Shown: positions 44,727 through 53,516 of the stretch, one piece after another
Position numbering within the stretch: position 1 is the first letter of the stretch
How the letters are laid out: every line of letters starts with the position of its first letter
DNA from: Burkholderiaceae bacterium
GTDB taxonomy: Bacteria; Pseudomonadota; Gammaproteobacteria; Burkholderiales; Burkholderiaceae_E
Direction: 5' to 3'
DNA length: 64,000 nucleotides
Assembly (NCBI GenBank): GCA_023954045.1
Contig: JAMLIR010000005.1
Location: 1 to 64,000 of the forward strand
Program-made: the position numbers and the translations under genes
The notes under the pieces: model-generated
The model's database searches: none
What the model was told of the DNA's origin: nothing
Seen by the model: the letters and a program-made list of their open reading frames with translations, nothing else

Positions 44727-46433
44727 ATGGCTGCCACGAAGAACGGCGGGCACCACGTCTGGCGGCGCTTCGCCGTCATCGCGCGGCCGTACTGGCTGTC
44801 CGAGGAGAAGTGGAAGGCGCGCGGCCTGCTCGCGCTCGCCGTCCTGCTGCTGCTCGGCCAGACCGCGTTCAACGTGCTGCTGAACGAGCAGACCGGCGAA
44901 TTCACGTCGGCGCTCGCGGCGCGCGACGCGGACCGGTTCTGGCTGTCGATCCGGCAGTGCGTGGCGATCGTCGTGATCGCGGTGCCGATCTACGCGTTCT
45001 ACTACTACGTGCGCGACACGCTCGGCATCCTCTGGCGCCGATGGCTGACCAACCGTTTCCTCGACCGCTATTTCACCGATCGCGCGTACTACGAGCTCAA
45101 CGCCAGTGGCTCGATCGACAACCCCGACCAGCGCATCTCGGAGGACATCAATTCGTTCACGCAGCAGTCGCTGTACTTCCTGATGATCGCGCTGGGCGCG
45201 GTCATCCAGCTCGCCGCGTTCACCGGGGTGCTGTGGTCGATCTCGCGCGAGCTGGTCTGGTTCCTGGTGGTCTACGCGGTGGTCGGCACCGTGGTCACCG
45301 TCGTCGTGTTCGGTCGCGTGCTGATCGGCATCAATTTCCTGCAGCTCAGGCGCGAAGCCGACTTCCGTTTCGGCCTGGTGCGCATCCGCGAGCACGCCGA
45401 GGCGATCGCGTTCCATCGCGGCGAAGAGCAGGAGTCGTTCCAGGCCAAGCAGCTCTTCGGCGCGGCGTTCGCCAACTACCGCCGGCTGCTCAGGGCGCAG
45501 CTGAACCTGAACCTGTTCCAGTACGCGTACAGCTTCCTCACGATCGTGCTGCCCAGCGCGATCATCGCGTCACGCGTGATCTCGGGCGAGCTCGAGGTGG
45601 GTCGCGCGGTGCAGGCCGCCGGCGCGTTCGCGGCGATCCTCGGCGCGGTCGCGGTGATCGTCGACCACTTCGAGGGACTGAGCCGCTTCGCCGCCGGGAT
45701 CGACCGCCTCGGGACATTCTCGAAGGTGCTCGTCGCCAAGGAAGCGGGCCGCGACGACGCGTCCGGGCGGATCGAATCGACGTGGGGGCCGCAGCTGGCC
45801 CTCGAACACCTGACGCTGCAGACGCCGGGCCGCGAGCGCACGCTGATCGTCGACCTGTCGGTGTCGGCCGAGCCCGGCCGTGGGCTGATGATCGTCGGCG
45901 ACAGCGGCGGCGGCAAGAGCTCGTTGCTGCGCGCGATCGCCGGGCTGTGGTCGGCTGGGTCGGGGCGGATCGTGCGACCGGGTCCCGAGGAGACGATGTT
46001 CCTGCCCCAGCAGCCCTACATGGTGCTGGGCAACCTGCGCAGCCAGCTGCTCTACCCGGACCGCAGTCGTCACGTGTCCGACCCCGAACTGCTGCGCCTG
46101 CTCGAGCGCGTGAACCTCCCCGATCTCGCCGGGCGCTTCGGCGGCCTGGACGCCGAGCTCGACTGGGGCAAGGTGCTGTCGATCGGCGAGCAGCAGCGCC
46201 TCGCATTCGCGCGCGTGCTGCTGTGCCGGCCCCGCTACGTGATGCTCGACGAAGCCACCAGCGCGCTGGACGTCGGCAACGAGGAGATCCTCTATCGCGA
46301 ACTGGCCGCGACCGCGACCACGCCGGTCAGCGTGAGCCACCACCCCACGCTGCTGAAGTTCCACCGGCAGGTCCTCGAGCTGACCGGCAACGGCGCCTGG
46401 CGCCTGCACCGCGCCGAGGACTACCGCATCTGA
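44727..46433 (+). CDS. SbmA/BacA-like ABC transporter, fused permease and ATPase (copy 1)
   Basis: A 568-residue half-transporter of the YddA/SbmA-BacA-like group. The membrane domain has about six helices (residues about 30-300) with the characteristic FLDRYFTDRAYYELN and NPDQRISEDINSFTQQ blocks. The ATPase has Walker A GDSGGGKSSLL, a Q-loop region FLPQQPYM, signature LSIGEQQRLAFARV, Walker B YVMLDEATSALD and switch His in SVSHH. It probably works as a homodimer; related proteins move peptides or very-long-chain fatty acyl compounds. ATG 44727 has CGGGAG upstream. A near-identical paralogue occurs at 55860-57560. Confidence 0.9.
   Translation: MAATKNGGHHVWRRFAVIARPYWLSEEKWKARGLLALAVLLLLGQTAFNVLLNEQTGEFTSALAARDADRFWLSIRQCVAIVVIAVPIYAFYYYVRDTLGILWRRWLTNRFLDRYFTDRAYYELNASGSIDNPDQRISEDINSFTQQSLYFLMIALGAVIQLAAFTGVLWSISRELVWFLVVYAVVGTVVTVVVFGRVLIGINFLQLRREADFRFGLVRIREHAEAIAFHRGEEQESFQAKQLFGAAFANYRRLLRAQLNLNLFQYAYSFLTIVLPSAIIASRVISGELEVGRAVQAAGAFAAILGAVAVIVDHFEGLSRFAAGIDRLGTFSKVLVAKEAGRDDASGRIESTWGPQLALEHLTLQTPGRERTLIVDLSVSAEPGRGLMIVGDSGGGKSSLLRAIAGLWSAGSGRIVRPGPEETMFLPQQPYMVLGNLRSQLLYPDRSRHVSDPELLRLLERVNLPDLAGRFGGLDAELDWGKVLSIGEQQRLAFARVLLCRPRYVMLDEATSALDVGNEEILYRELAATATTPVSVSHHPTLLKFHRQVLELTGNGAWRLHRAEDYRI
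44751..46427 (+). repeat. Direct repeat copy 1 (ABC transporter gene), about 1.68 kb
   Basis: Aligns base for base, without net gaps, to 55875-57551, constant offset 11,124. The proteins differ at roughly 30 positions; most DNA differences are third-position changes, so the duplication is not new and both copies are under selection. Confidence 0.9.
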
Positions 46434-46445
46434 CGCGGTCGCCGC

Positions 46446-48230
46446 TCAGCTGCCGAGCACCCGGTCGAGGTGCTCGAGGAACGCTTCGGCCGGCTGGTAG
46501 CCGATCACGCGCGAAGCGGCCGAGTCGGTGCGACCGGCGCCGAACAACAGGATCCCCGGGGGCCCGAACAGGTTGAAGCGCTTGAGCAGCTCGCGGTCGG
46601 CGGCGGAATTGGCCGTCACGTCGACCTTCAACAGCTTGAGCCGCGACATCCGCTCGGCGACGCGCGGGTCGGAGAAGGTGAGCCGCTCCATCTCCTTGCA
46701 CGACACGCACCAGTCGGCCGAAAACTCGACCATCGCGGGCTGCACCGAGGTCCTGAGCGCGAGGTCGAGCTCGTCGAGCGAGCGCACCTTCGTGAAGCCG
46801 GGCTTCGGCGCGGCCGTTGCGACCTGCGCGGCCACCGCGCTGCGCGCCGCCAGCGCGCCGAGCGGCTGCAGCACGTCGCGGCCGCCGCTGGCCACCCCGA
46901 CCAGTTGCAGGATGCCCAGGATCAGCATCAGCGCCCCCAGCCCCTTGCCCAAGCGCAGCGTCGCGGCCGCACCGTCGGGCAGCGGGTCGAACACCCGCAG
47001 GAACGCGGCCGTCACGATCAGCAGCGCGGCCCAGGCCATCATCTGCGCCCACTCGGGGATCGCCGGCGACACCATCCAGATCGCGACACCGATCAGCAGT
47101 ACGCCGAAGAAGCGCTTCACGGTGATCATCCAGGCGCCCGCCTTCGGCAGCAGGCTGCCCGCGGACAGTCCGATCAGCAGCAGCGGCACGCTCATGCCCA
47201 TCGCCATCGAGAACAGCGCAAGCCCGCCGGTAACGACGTTCTTTGTCTGGCTGATGTAGACGAGCGCCCCGGCCAGCGGGGCCGCGACGCAGGGGCCGAC
47301 GACCAGCGCCGACACCGCGCCCATCACGAACACGCCGGCGAACCTTCCGCCGGGCAGCCGGGACGACACCTGCGTCGCGCGATTCTGGATCGACTGAGGC
47401 ATTTCGAGCTGGTAGACGTCGAACATCGACAGCGCCAGCGCCACCAACAGGGACGCGAAGACGGCGAGCACCCACGGCTTCTGCAGCGCGGCCGCGAGAC
47501 CCTCGCCCGCGAGCCCGGCGGCGACGCCTACCGCGGTGTAGACCAGCGCCATCCCGAGCGAATACGCCAGCGCGAGCGCGAAGCCGCGGCCGCGGGTGAG
47601 CTGCTGCTGTCCGACGATGATCGACGAAAGGATCGGCACCATCGGCAGCACGCAGGGCGTGAACGACAACAGCAATCCGAGGACCAGGAACGCGGCAGCC
47701 ACGCCGGTCGGGCTGCCGGCCGCGAGCGTGCGCTCGATCACCGCCAACTCGCCGCCCGCGCGACCATCGTCGTCGTCGGCGACCGCTGCCGACAGCGAAA
47801 CCGGAACCTCCACGGTCATCGGCGAATAGCACAGGCCGGCATCGGCGCAGCCCTGCAGGTCGAGCTTCAGCTTGAACGACTGCGGCGCCGAGCGGATCGG
47901 CACCGTGAGCCGGACCACGCCCCGGTGCGTCTGTACGTCCTTGCCGAAGGTGGCGTCGAACTTCGTCGTGCCGGCCGGCAGCGCGAGCGCGCCGAGCTTC
48001 ACGCCGGGCGTGTCGCTGGCCGCTGCGAACTTCTCCGCATACAGGTAGTAGCCGTCGGCGGCCCGAACGTCGAGCTCGACCTTGCGTTCGCCGGTGCCGG
48101 CCAGCGCGACCTTGAACGCCTGGTCCGGATCGAGGAAGTCTTCGGCACGCACCGTGCCGGCCAGCGCCACCGCGAGCAGCAGCAGTGGCAACAGGAGCAG
48201 CCGATGAAGCTTGCGGCTCGGTTTCATCAT
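46446..48230 (-). CDS. dsbD: Thiol:disulfide interchange protein DsbD
   Basis: A 594-residue inner-membrane protein that carries electrons from cytosolic thioredoxin to periplasmic thiol proteins. After a signal peptide, the alpha domain has the Cys pair in QGCADAGLCYSPM; the eight-helix beta domain has FTPCVLPM and VGPCVAAPLAG; the C-terminal thioredoxin domain has ADWCVSCKEME. All six redox cysteines are present. ATG 48230 (second ATG directly after) is preceded by AAAGGAA. It is divergent from the anchor-protein/TlpA operon and could supply reductant to the TlpA-like protein coded there. Convergent with ABC copy 1, 12 bases apart. Confidence 0.94.
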   Translation of the reverse strand: MMKPSRKLHRLLLLPLLLLAVALAGTVRAEDFLDPDQAFKVALAGTGERKVELDVRAADGYYLYAEKFAAASDTPGVKLGALALPAGTTKFDATFGKDVQTHRGVVRLTVPIRSAPQSFKLKLDLQGCADAGLCYSPMTVEVPVSLSAAVADDDDGRAGGELAVIERTLAAGSPTGVAAAFLVLGLLLSFTPCVLPMVPILSSIIVGQQQLTRGRGFALALAYSLGMALVYTAVGVAAGLAGEGLAAALQKPWVLAVFASLLVALALSMFDVYQLEMPQSIQNRATQVSSRLPGGRFAGVFVMGAVSALVVGPCVAAPLAGALVYISQTKNVVTGGLALFSMAMGMSVPLLLIGLSAGSLLPKAGAWMITVKRFFGVLLIGVAIWMVSPAIPEWAQMMAWAALLIVTAAFLRVFDPLPDGAAATLRLGKGLGALMLILGILQLVGVASGGRDVLQPLGALAARSAVAAQVATAAPKPGFTKVRSLDELDLALRTSVQPAMVEFSADWCVSCKEMERLTFSDPRVAERMSRLKLLKVDVTANSAADRELLKRFNLFGPPGILLFGAGRTDSAASRVIGYQPAEAFLEHLDRVLGS

Positions 48231-48430
48231 GGCGTCATTCCTTTTGTCGAGCGTCCGAAGACGCGTTCCACCTTCCCGTCGCCGTTCGTCCGGCGCTTCG
48301 CGCCGGTTGTCCGAAACCCGCGATTCCGGACCGGATTCGTCGCTCTTCCGACGCCCTCCGGATGCCGCGTTCTCCTCTGTGAAAGCCTGCGAAGCGGCGG
48401 ATTTCGGAGCCGGGTTGCCTGCCGGTCAAT

Positions 48431-48451
48431 GTATGGTAAATTTTCCCATAC
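48431..48451. promoter_or_regulatory. 21-bp near-perfect palindrome upstream of the anchor-protein operon
   Basis: The arms GTATGG and CCATAC flank an AT-rich centre; 18 of 21 positions are self-complementary. The core 48434-48448 reads TGGTAAATTTTCCCA and agrees at 12 of 15 positions with the palindrome at 53509-53523. It lies 39 bases before ATG 48490 and 201 bases from dsbD, so it is best placed to control the anchor-protein operon. Confidence 0.6.
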
Positions 48452-48489
48452 GACAAGTCGCCGGCATCCCGGTCGGCAGGAGACGCAGC

Positions 48490-50667
48490 ATGAGAGGCCC
48501 GGTCTTCGCGATCTCGACCATGGTCGGCATCGCTCTCGCGCAATCGCCCGCAGCGCACGCCGCGGACCCGGTGCGCGGCAAGGTGCTCTACGAAGTGACG
48601 AACGGCGCGCCGCTCGCCTGCGCCAACTCGGGCTGCCACGGCACGAACGTCTCGCTGAACAAGAACAAGATCCGCAACGGCGCCAACAATGGCCCGTTGA
48701 TCATGAGCGCGATCTCGAAGAACACCGGCGGCATGGGGTTCCTCAGCGCCTACGTGAACTCGACCGACGCCGCCGACATCGGCGCCTACATCGCCAACCC
48801 GGCAGCCGGCACCGGCGCGCCGGCGGCCAGCGTGTTGCCCTCGTCGCTGGCGTTCGCCGCGACCGTGGTGGGCGCCGCGTCGGCCAACCAGGCGGTGACC
48901 GTCGCGAACACCGGCACCGCAGCGCTGTCGATCGCTTCGATCGCCACCTCGGGAGCCAACGCGGCCGAGTTCGGCATCGTCGCCGGCGGCTCGTGCGCGG
49001 CGGGCTCGAGCGTCGCGGCCGGCGGCAGCTGCTCGATCCTGCTGCGCTTCCAGCCCGCCGCCCCGGGCACTCGCACTGCAACGCTGACGATCGCCCACAA
49101 TGCGACCGGCGGCTCGAGCAGCGCCGCGCTGTCGGGCACCGCCACCGTCGTGCCGCAGCCGACGATCTCGGTCTCTTCCAATGCGGCGAGCTTCGCGTCG
49201 ACCGCGCTGGGCACGACCTCGCCGGTGCAGACGATCACGGTCGTCAACGTCGGCGGGGCGAGCCTGACCTTCACCGGCTTCGTCGTTTCCGGCGCGCAAG
49301 CTGCCGAGTTCACCCGACCCGCTGGTGCGGCCGGCGGCACCTGCGCCAGCGGCACTGCGCTGGCGCCCGGCGCGAGCTGCACAGTCGGCATCGCGTTCTC
49401 GCCCTCGGCGCTGGGCACGCGCAGCGCGACGCTCACGATCGCCTCCGACGCGGCCAACGGCAGCCCCGCCATCGCGTTGAGCGGCACCGGCGCACCGGCG
49501 CCGGCGCCCATTGCCCAACTCACCCCGGCCGCGCAGGCGTTCGGCGACCAGACGATCGGCACGACGTCGCCCGCGCGCCGGGCCGTGCTGGCCAACATCG
49601 GCAGCGCGTCGATGTCGATCTCGGGCATCGCGATCACCGGGTCGGCGGCGTTCGCGATCGCCGTCGACAATTGCGGCGCGACGCTGGCGGCCGGCGCGAG
49701 CTGCACGATCGACGTCACGTTCACGCCCGCCCTGGCCGGCGCAGCGTCCGCGGCGCTGCAGGTCGCCGACAGCGCCGCGGGCAGCCTGCACGCCGTCTCG
49801 CTCGGAGGCAACGGCGTCGTCGGGCCGGTGGGCTCACCCACGCTGGCGCCGACCGCGCTGGTCGACTTTGGCGACGTGCAACTCGGCCAGCGCAGCGCGC
49901 CACGGCAGTTCATGCTGGGCAACGGAGGGGGCGCCTCGTACGCGATCTCGACGATCGCGATCGCCGGCACGGACGCGTCGAGCTTCGCGATCGAGGCGGG
50001 CGACTGCGCTGCGGGCCAGTCGATCGCTCCCGCCGCCTCCTGCACGGTATCGGTGTCGTTCGCGCCGGCGGCGATCGGCGCGAAGGCCGCCAGGCTCGAG
50101 ATCGCCGCCAGCAGCGGCTCGCAGCTGTCGGTCGACCTGCGCGGCACCGGACTGGCGGTCGCGGCTGCGGCGATCGACACCGGAGCCGGGATGCTCGACT
50201 TCGGCGTGCAGCCGTTGAACGGCACGGCCACGCAAACGCTGACGGTGACCAACAGCGGCACCGCCACGCTGCAGGTGAGCGAGATCGACGTCACCGGCCC
50301 GTTCACGATCGACGCCACCTCGTCGCAGTGCCCGGCAGTGCCGTTCACGCTGGATCCCGGCGCGAGTTGCCAGCTGGTCGTGACTTTCAATGCCACCGTG
50401 GCCGGCAAGCAGAGCGGGCAGGTCTCGATCGCGTCGAACGCCGGCCCGACGCCGAAGTCGGTCGTGCTGGCGGCGACCGCCGACGCTGCACCGCGCGCCG
50501 GGCCGCAGAACCTCGGCGGCGGCGGCTGCACGAGCGACCCGGGCGGCCGCGGCGATCCGGTCCTGCCCTTGCTGGCGCTCGCCGCGCCGGCCGCGCTCGC
50601 GATCCGGCGCCGCGCCCCCGTCCGACCGACACCGATCGTCAAGTCCGAAACAGGAGAGCAACGATGA
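48490..50667 (+). CDS. Choice-of-anchor D (ASH-repeat) protein with cytochrome-like CX4CH site and Cys-type C-terminal sorting signal
   Basis: A 725-residue exported protein. Signal peptide to about residue 25. A small cytochrome-c-like domain (26-110) has C44-x4-C49-H50 (CANSGCH), an uncommon CX4CH haem motif, and ends STDAADIGAYIANP as c-type cytochromes do. About five Ig-like ASH/choice-of-anchor D repeats follow, each with a Cys pair (GGSCAAGSSVAAGGSCSI and similar). The C-terminus is GGGGCTSDPGG, a hydrophobic stretch and RRR, like JDVT-CTERM/MYXO-CTERM signals. ATG 48490 is chosen for its GCAGGAGA site; an open frame extends upstream without meaning. It overlaps the TlpA gene (ATGA). 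It may be a lipid- or cell-surface-anchored haem protein. Confidence 0.8.
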   Translation: MRGPVFAISTMVGIALAQSPAAHAADPVRGKVLYEVTNGAPLACANSGCHGTNVSLNKNKIRNGANNGPLIMSAISKNTGGMGFLSAYVNSTDAADIGAYIANPAAGTGAPAASVLPSSLAFAATVVGAASANQAVTVANTGTAALSIASIATSGANAAEFGIVAGGSCAAGSSVAAGGSCSILLRFQPAAPGTRTATLTIAHNATGGSSSAALSGTATVVPQPTISVSSNAASFASTALGTTSPVQTITVVNVGGASLTFTGFVVSGAQAAEFTRPAGAAGGTCASGTALAPGASCTVGIAFSPSALGTRSATLTIASDAANGSPAIALSGTGAPAPAPIAQLTPAAQAFGDQTIGTTSPARRAVLANIGSASMSISGIAITGSAAFAIAVDNCGATLAAGASCTIDVTFTPALAGAASAALQVADSAAGSLHAVSLGGNGVVGPVGSPTLAPTALVDFGDVQLGQRSAPRQFMLGNGGGASYAISTIAIAGTDASSFAIEAGDCAAGQSIAPAASCTVSVSFAPAAIGAKAARLEIAASSGSQLSVDLRGTGLAVAAAAIDTGAGMLDFGVQPLNGTATQTLTVTNSGTATLQVSEIDVTGPFTIDATSSQCPAVPFTLDPGASCQLVVTFNATVAGKQSGQVSIASNAGPTPKSVVLAATADAAPRAGPQNLGGGGCTSDPGGRGDPVLPLLALAAPAALAIRRRAPVRPTPIVKSETGEQR

Positions 50668-51179
50668 AGTTCGACACCCCCCTTCCCGCAATCGCCCGAG
50701 GGCTGGCCGGCCTTGCATCCGGACTGGCGTTCGCGAGCGCGGCGCACGCGCTCGACGTCGGTGCCGCCGCTCCCGAGCTGAACCTGCCCGGCGCGAGCGG
50801 CATGGTGAAGCTGGCCGACTACAAGGGCAAGCTCGTCTACGTCGACTTCTGGGCGTCGTGGTGCAAGCCCTGCCTGCAGTCGTTCCCGTGGATGAACGAG
50901 ATGCAGGAGCGCTACGGCGCCAGGGGCTTCCAGGTGATCGGCGTGAACGTCGACGCGAAGACCGACGACGCGCGCAAGTTCCTGTCCGAGACCCCTGCGA
51001 AGTTCGTCGTCGCCTTCGACGCCCGGGGCGACGCCCCGAAGTCGTACGCGATCAAGGGAATGCCGACCTCGTTCCTGGTCGGGCCGGACGGCAAGGTGCT
51101 GCTGCAGCACGCGGGCTTCCGCGAATCCGACCGCGAGACGCTCGAGGCGACGATCCGCCAGTCGCTGGGCGGCAAGTGA
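50664..51179 (+). CDS. TlpA/ResA-like periplasmic thioredoxin
   Basis: A 171-residue exported thioredoxin-fold protein. Signal sequence to about residue 29 (AHA cleavage site), active site C67-x2-C70 in WASWCKPC, cis-Pro in KGMPTSFLVGPDG. The TlpA/ResA style suggests a reductant for apocytochromes or other envelope Cys proteins rather than an oxidase. It is translationally coupled to the anchor-protein gene (ATGA), and the neighbouring DsbD could keep it reduced. The nearby CX4CH protein and the Cys-rich DUF4266 lipoprotein are plausible clients. Ribosome-binding site CAGGAGAG. Confidence 0.9.
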   Translation: MKFDTPLPAIARGLAGLASGLAFASAAHALDVGAAAPELNLPGASGMVKLADYKGKLVYVDFWASWCKPCLQSFPWMNEMQERYGARGFQVIGVNVDAKTDDARKFLSETPAKFVVAFDARGDAPKSYAIKGMPTSFLVGPDGKVLLQHAGFRESDRETLEATIRQSLGGK

Positions 51180-51216
51180 GCACCCGAGCCGCCCCTCGAT
51201 CCCCGGAGTCCGACGA

Positions 51217-51432
51217 ATGCGCGCGACGATCCTGCTGACCCTGTTGCTGGCGAGCGCCGGCTGCTCGTTCATCGAGCCGGTGTCCCCCTGGCAAAAGGGC
51301 AATCTCGCCAGGCCCGAGATGACGTTCGAAGGCGATGCGCTCGAGACGAAGTTCCTCGAGCACATCTACCAGAGCAAGGAAAGCGCCTCCGGCGGCCTCG
51401 GCGTCGGCGGCGGCGGCTGCGGGTGCAACTGA
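51217..51432 (+). CDS. DUF4266 small lipoprotein
   Basis: A 71-residue lipoprotein with lipobox LASAGC (C16). The family core is PVSPWQKGNLARPEMTF, and the C-terminus is GGGGCGCN, with two cysteines in a Gly tail, which is characteristic of DUF4266. Genes of this family are almost always beside DUF3570 and ApbE genes; a part in an envelope redox system has been suggested for such clusters (recalled, not checked). Function of the Cys tail is unknown: metal, thioether or disulfide are all possible. It lies 37 bases after the thioredoxin gene and immediately before the DUF3570 gene. Confidence 0.85.
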   Translation: MRATILLTLLLASAGCSFIEPVSPWQKGNLARPEMTFEGDALETKFLEHIYQSKESASGGLGVGGGGCGCN

Positions 51433-51433
51433 C

Positions 51434-52570
51434 ATGGCGAGACCCTCCTCCCCAGGCGCGGCGGTGCTCGCCGCCGCGCTCGCGCTGCCGGGCGTCGTTC
51501 CTTCCGCGCAGGCCGAGAGCGCGCCCGAATCCGCGCTTATCGGCTTCAAGTACCTGAACTACCGCGACTCGCAGCCCGGCCTGAAGCGCATCTCGGTCGA
51601 CGCGCCGTCGATGACGTTTCTGCTGCCGGTGGCCGGCAACTGGGCGCTGGCGGGCTCGTACACGATGGACAGCGTCTCGGGCGCCTCGCCGCGCTGGCAC
51701 TCGTCGATCTCGAGCGCCTCGAAGATGAGCGACTTCCGTCGCGCCGCCGACCTGCGCGTGACAAGGTACTTCGCCCGCTCGTCCTTCAGCTTCGGCACCG
51801 CGTACTCGACCGAGCACGACTACCGCTCGAACTCGTACAGCCTGCAAGCCACGTTCTCGAGCGACGACAACAACACGACCTGGGCGGCAGGCGTCGGCCG
51901 CGCGCTCGACCGGATCGATCCGGTCAACGGCATCGTCGTCGACGAGCACAAGCGCACCACCGACTTCATGGTCGGCGTGACGCAGGTCCTGACGCCGAAC
52001 GACATCGTGCAGGCGAACCTGACGATCGCGCGCGGCACCGGCTACTACTCCGACCCCTACAAGCAGGTCGACCAGCGCCCGCGCGAGCGCAACCAGTCGG
52101 CGGTGATGCTGCGCTGGAACCACCACTTCGAGGGCCTGGGCTCGACGCTGCGCAGCAGCTACCGCTACTACGACGACAGCTTCAAGGTGAACGCGCACAC
52201 GTTGTCCGCCGAATGGGTGCAGCCGCTGCCGAAGGGCTGGACGATCGCGCCCTCGATCCGCTACCACACGCAACGCGCGGCGAAGTTCTATTACGATCCG
52301 GTCTACGATCCCCTGCTCGGGGCGCCGTTCCCGCCGGGGTACCTGGCCAATCCGAGCGGCTTCTATTCGGCCGACCATCGGCTGTCGGCGTTCGGCGCGC
52401 TGACCTTCGGCTTCAAGGTGAGCAAGGAAGTCATCAAGGACTGGAACGCGGACTTGCGCATGGAGTGGTACGAGCAGCGTGGCGCATGGCGCCTCGGCGG
52501 CACCGGTAGCCCCGGGCTGGCACCTTTCAGGGCGCGTTTCATGCAAGTCGGTGTCACGCACAGGTTCTAG
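51434..52570 (+). CDS. DUF3570 outer-membrane beta-barrel protein with flavinylation-like motif
   Basis: A 378-residue protein: signal peptide to about residue 27 (AQA), then alternating strands (e.g. SFGTAYSTEHDYRSNSYSLQATF; STLRSSYRYYDDSF) and a C-terminal Phe (VGVTHRF), all as in outer-membrane barrels. D79-SV-SGAS85 matches the D-x-x-(S/T)-G-A-(S/T) pattern on which ApbE attaches FMN. With apbE coded directly downstream, covalent flavin on S85 is a reasonable inference. ATG 51434 begins one base after the DUF4266 stop. The end overlaps apbE by 20 bases. Expected role: electron passage across or at the outer membrane. Confidence 0.85.
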   Translation: MARPSSPGAAVLAAALALPGVVPSAQAESAPESALIGFKYLNYRDSQPGLKRISVDAPSMTFLLPVAGNWALAGSYTMDSVSGASPRWHSSISSASKMSDFRRAADLRVTRYFARSSFSFGTAYSTEHDYRSNSYSLQATFSSDDNNTTWAAGVGRALDRIDPVNGIVVDEHKRTTDFMVGVTQVLTPNDIVQANLTIARGTGYYSDPYKQVDQRPRERNQSAVMLRWNHHFEGLGSTLRSSYRYYDDSFKVNAHTLSAEWVQPLPKGWTIAPSIRYHTQRAAKFYYDPVYDPLLGAPFPPGYLANPSGFYSADHRLSAFGALTFGFKVSKEVIKDWNADLRMEWYEQRGAWRLGGTGSPGLAPFRARFMQVGVTHRF

Positions 52571-53516
52571 CGCAACCGGCGGCCCGCCGCCGTGGCCCGA
52601 ACTCGGCTTCGAGTTCGCGGCGATGGCCTGCGGATGCGAAGTGCGCCTGGCCGGACTCGACGAGGCGAGCGCCACGCGGCACGCGCAGCGGGCGATCGAC
52701 GAAGTCCGGCGCATCGAGCAGAAGTACTCGCGCTATCGCGCGGACAGCATCGTCGGCCGGATCAATCGCGCCGCCGGCGGATCGCCGGTCGAATGCGACG
52801 ACGAGACGCTGTCGCTGCTCGCCTACGCCGATACGCTGTACGCGAGCAGCGACGGGCTTTTCGACATCACGTCGGGCGTGCTGCGTCGCGCCTGGGACTT
52901 CCGCGATGCGCGCCTGCCGACCCCGGCCGAGGTCGAGACCGCGCGCTCGCTCGTCGGCTGGGAGCGCGTCGAGCGCGACGGCCGCAGCGTGCGGCTGACG
53001 CGCAGCGGGATGGAGATCGACTTCGGCGGCTTCGGCAAGGAATATGCCGCCGACCGCGCTGCGGCGCTGCTGCTCGAGGCCGGCTGCCGGCACGGCTTCG
53101 TGAACCTCGGCGGCGACCTGCGCGCGTTCGGCCCGCAGCCCGACGGCTCGGCGTGGCGCTTCGGGGTCCAGCATCCGCGCCGCGCCGGCGAGACGATCGC
53201 CAGCCTCGAGGTGGTCCAGGGCGGGCTGGCGACCAGCGGCGACTACGAGCGCTACTTCGAGATCGACGGCGTGCGCTACTGCCACATCCTCGACCCGCGC
53301 ACCGGGTGGCCGGTGCGTTACTGGCAGTCGGTCACGGTGCTGGCCCCACTGGCGATCGCCGCCGGCAGCCTGAGCACGATCGCGATGCTCGAGCAGGCCG
53401 CGGCGGGCGAGTTCCTCGCGCGATCCGGCGCCGCCTGGCTGACCGTCGGGCCCTCGGGCGAGATCGCCTCGAGCGGCGGGCTGGCAGGCGCCCCTTCCAC
53501 CGGAATGGTGGGATAA
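52551..53516 (+). CDS. apbE: ApbE family FAD:protein FMN transferase
   Basis: A 321-residue flavin transferase, moving FMN from FAD to Ser/Thr of exported proteins. Family motifs: FRAMGT-like FEFAAMACGCE, DGLFDITSG, IDFGGFGKEYAADRAA, VNLGGDLRAFG, DPRTGWPV and SLSTIAML. GTG 52551 lies inside the end of the DUF3570 gene (20-base overlap); the next ATG (52623) would remove the conserved first strand. No signal peptide or lipobox is evident, unusual because most ApbE are exported; an export signal might be missing from the chosen start. The likely substrate is the DUF3570 protein. A palindrome overlaps its stop codon. Confidence 0.9.
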   Translation: MSRTGSSATGGPPPWPELGFEFAAMACGCEVRLAGLDEASATRHAQRAIDEVRRIEQKYSRYRADSIVGRINRAAGGSPVECDDETLSLLAYADTLYASSDGLFDITSGVLRRAWDFRDARLPTPAEVETARSLVGWERVERDGRSVRLTRSGMEIDFGGFGKEYAADRAAALLLEAGCRHGFVNLGGDLRAFGPQPDGSAWRFGVQHPRRAGETIASLEVVQGGLATSGDYERYFEIDGVRYCHILDPRTGWPVRYWQSVTVLAPLAIAAGSLSTIAMLEQAAAGEFLARSGAAWLTVGPSGEIASSGGLAGAPSTGMVG

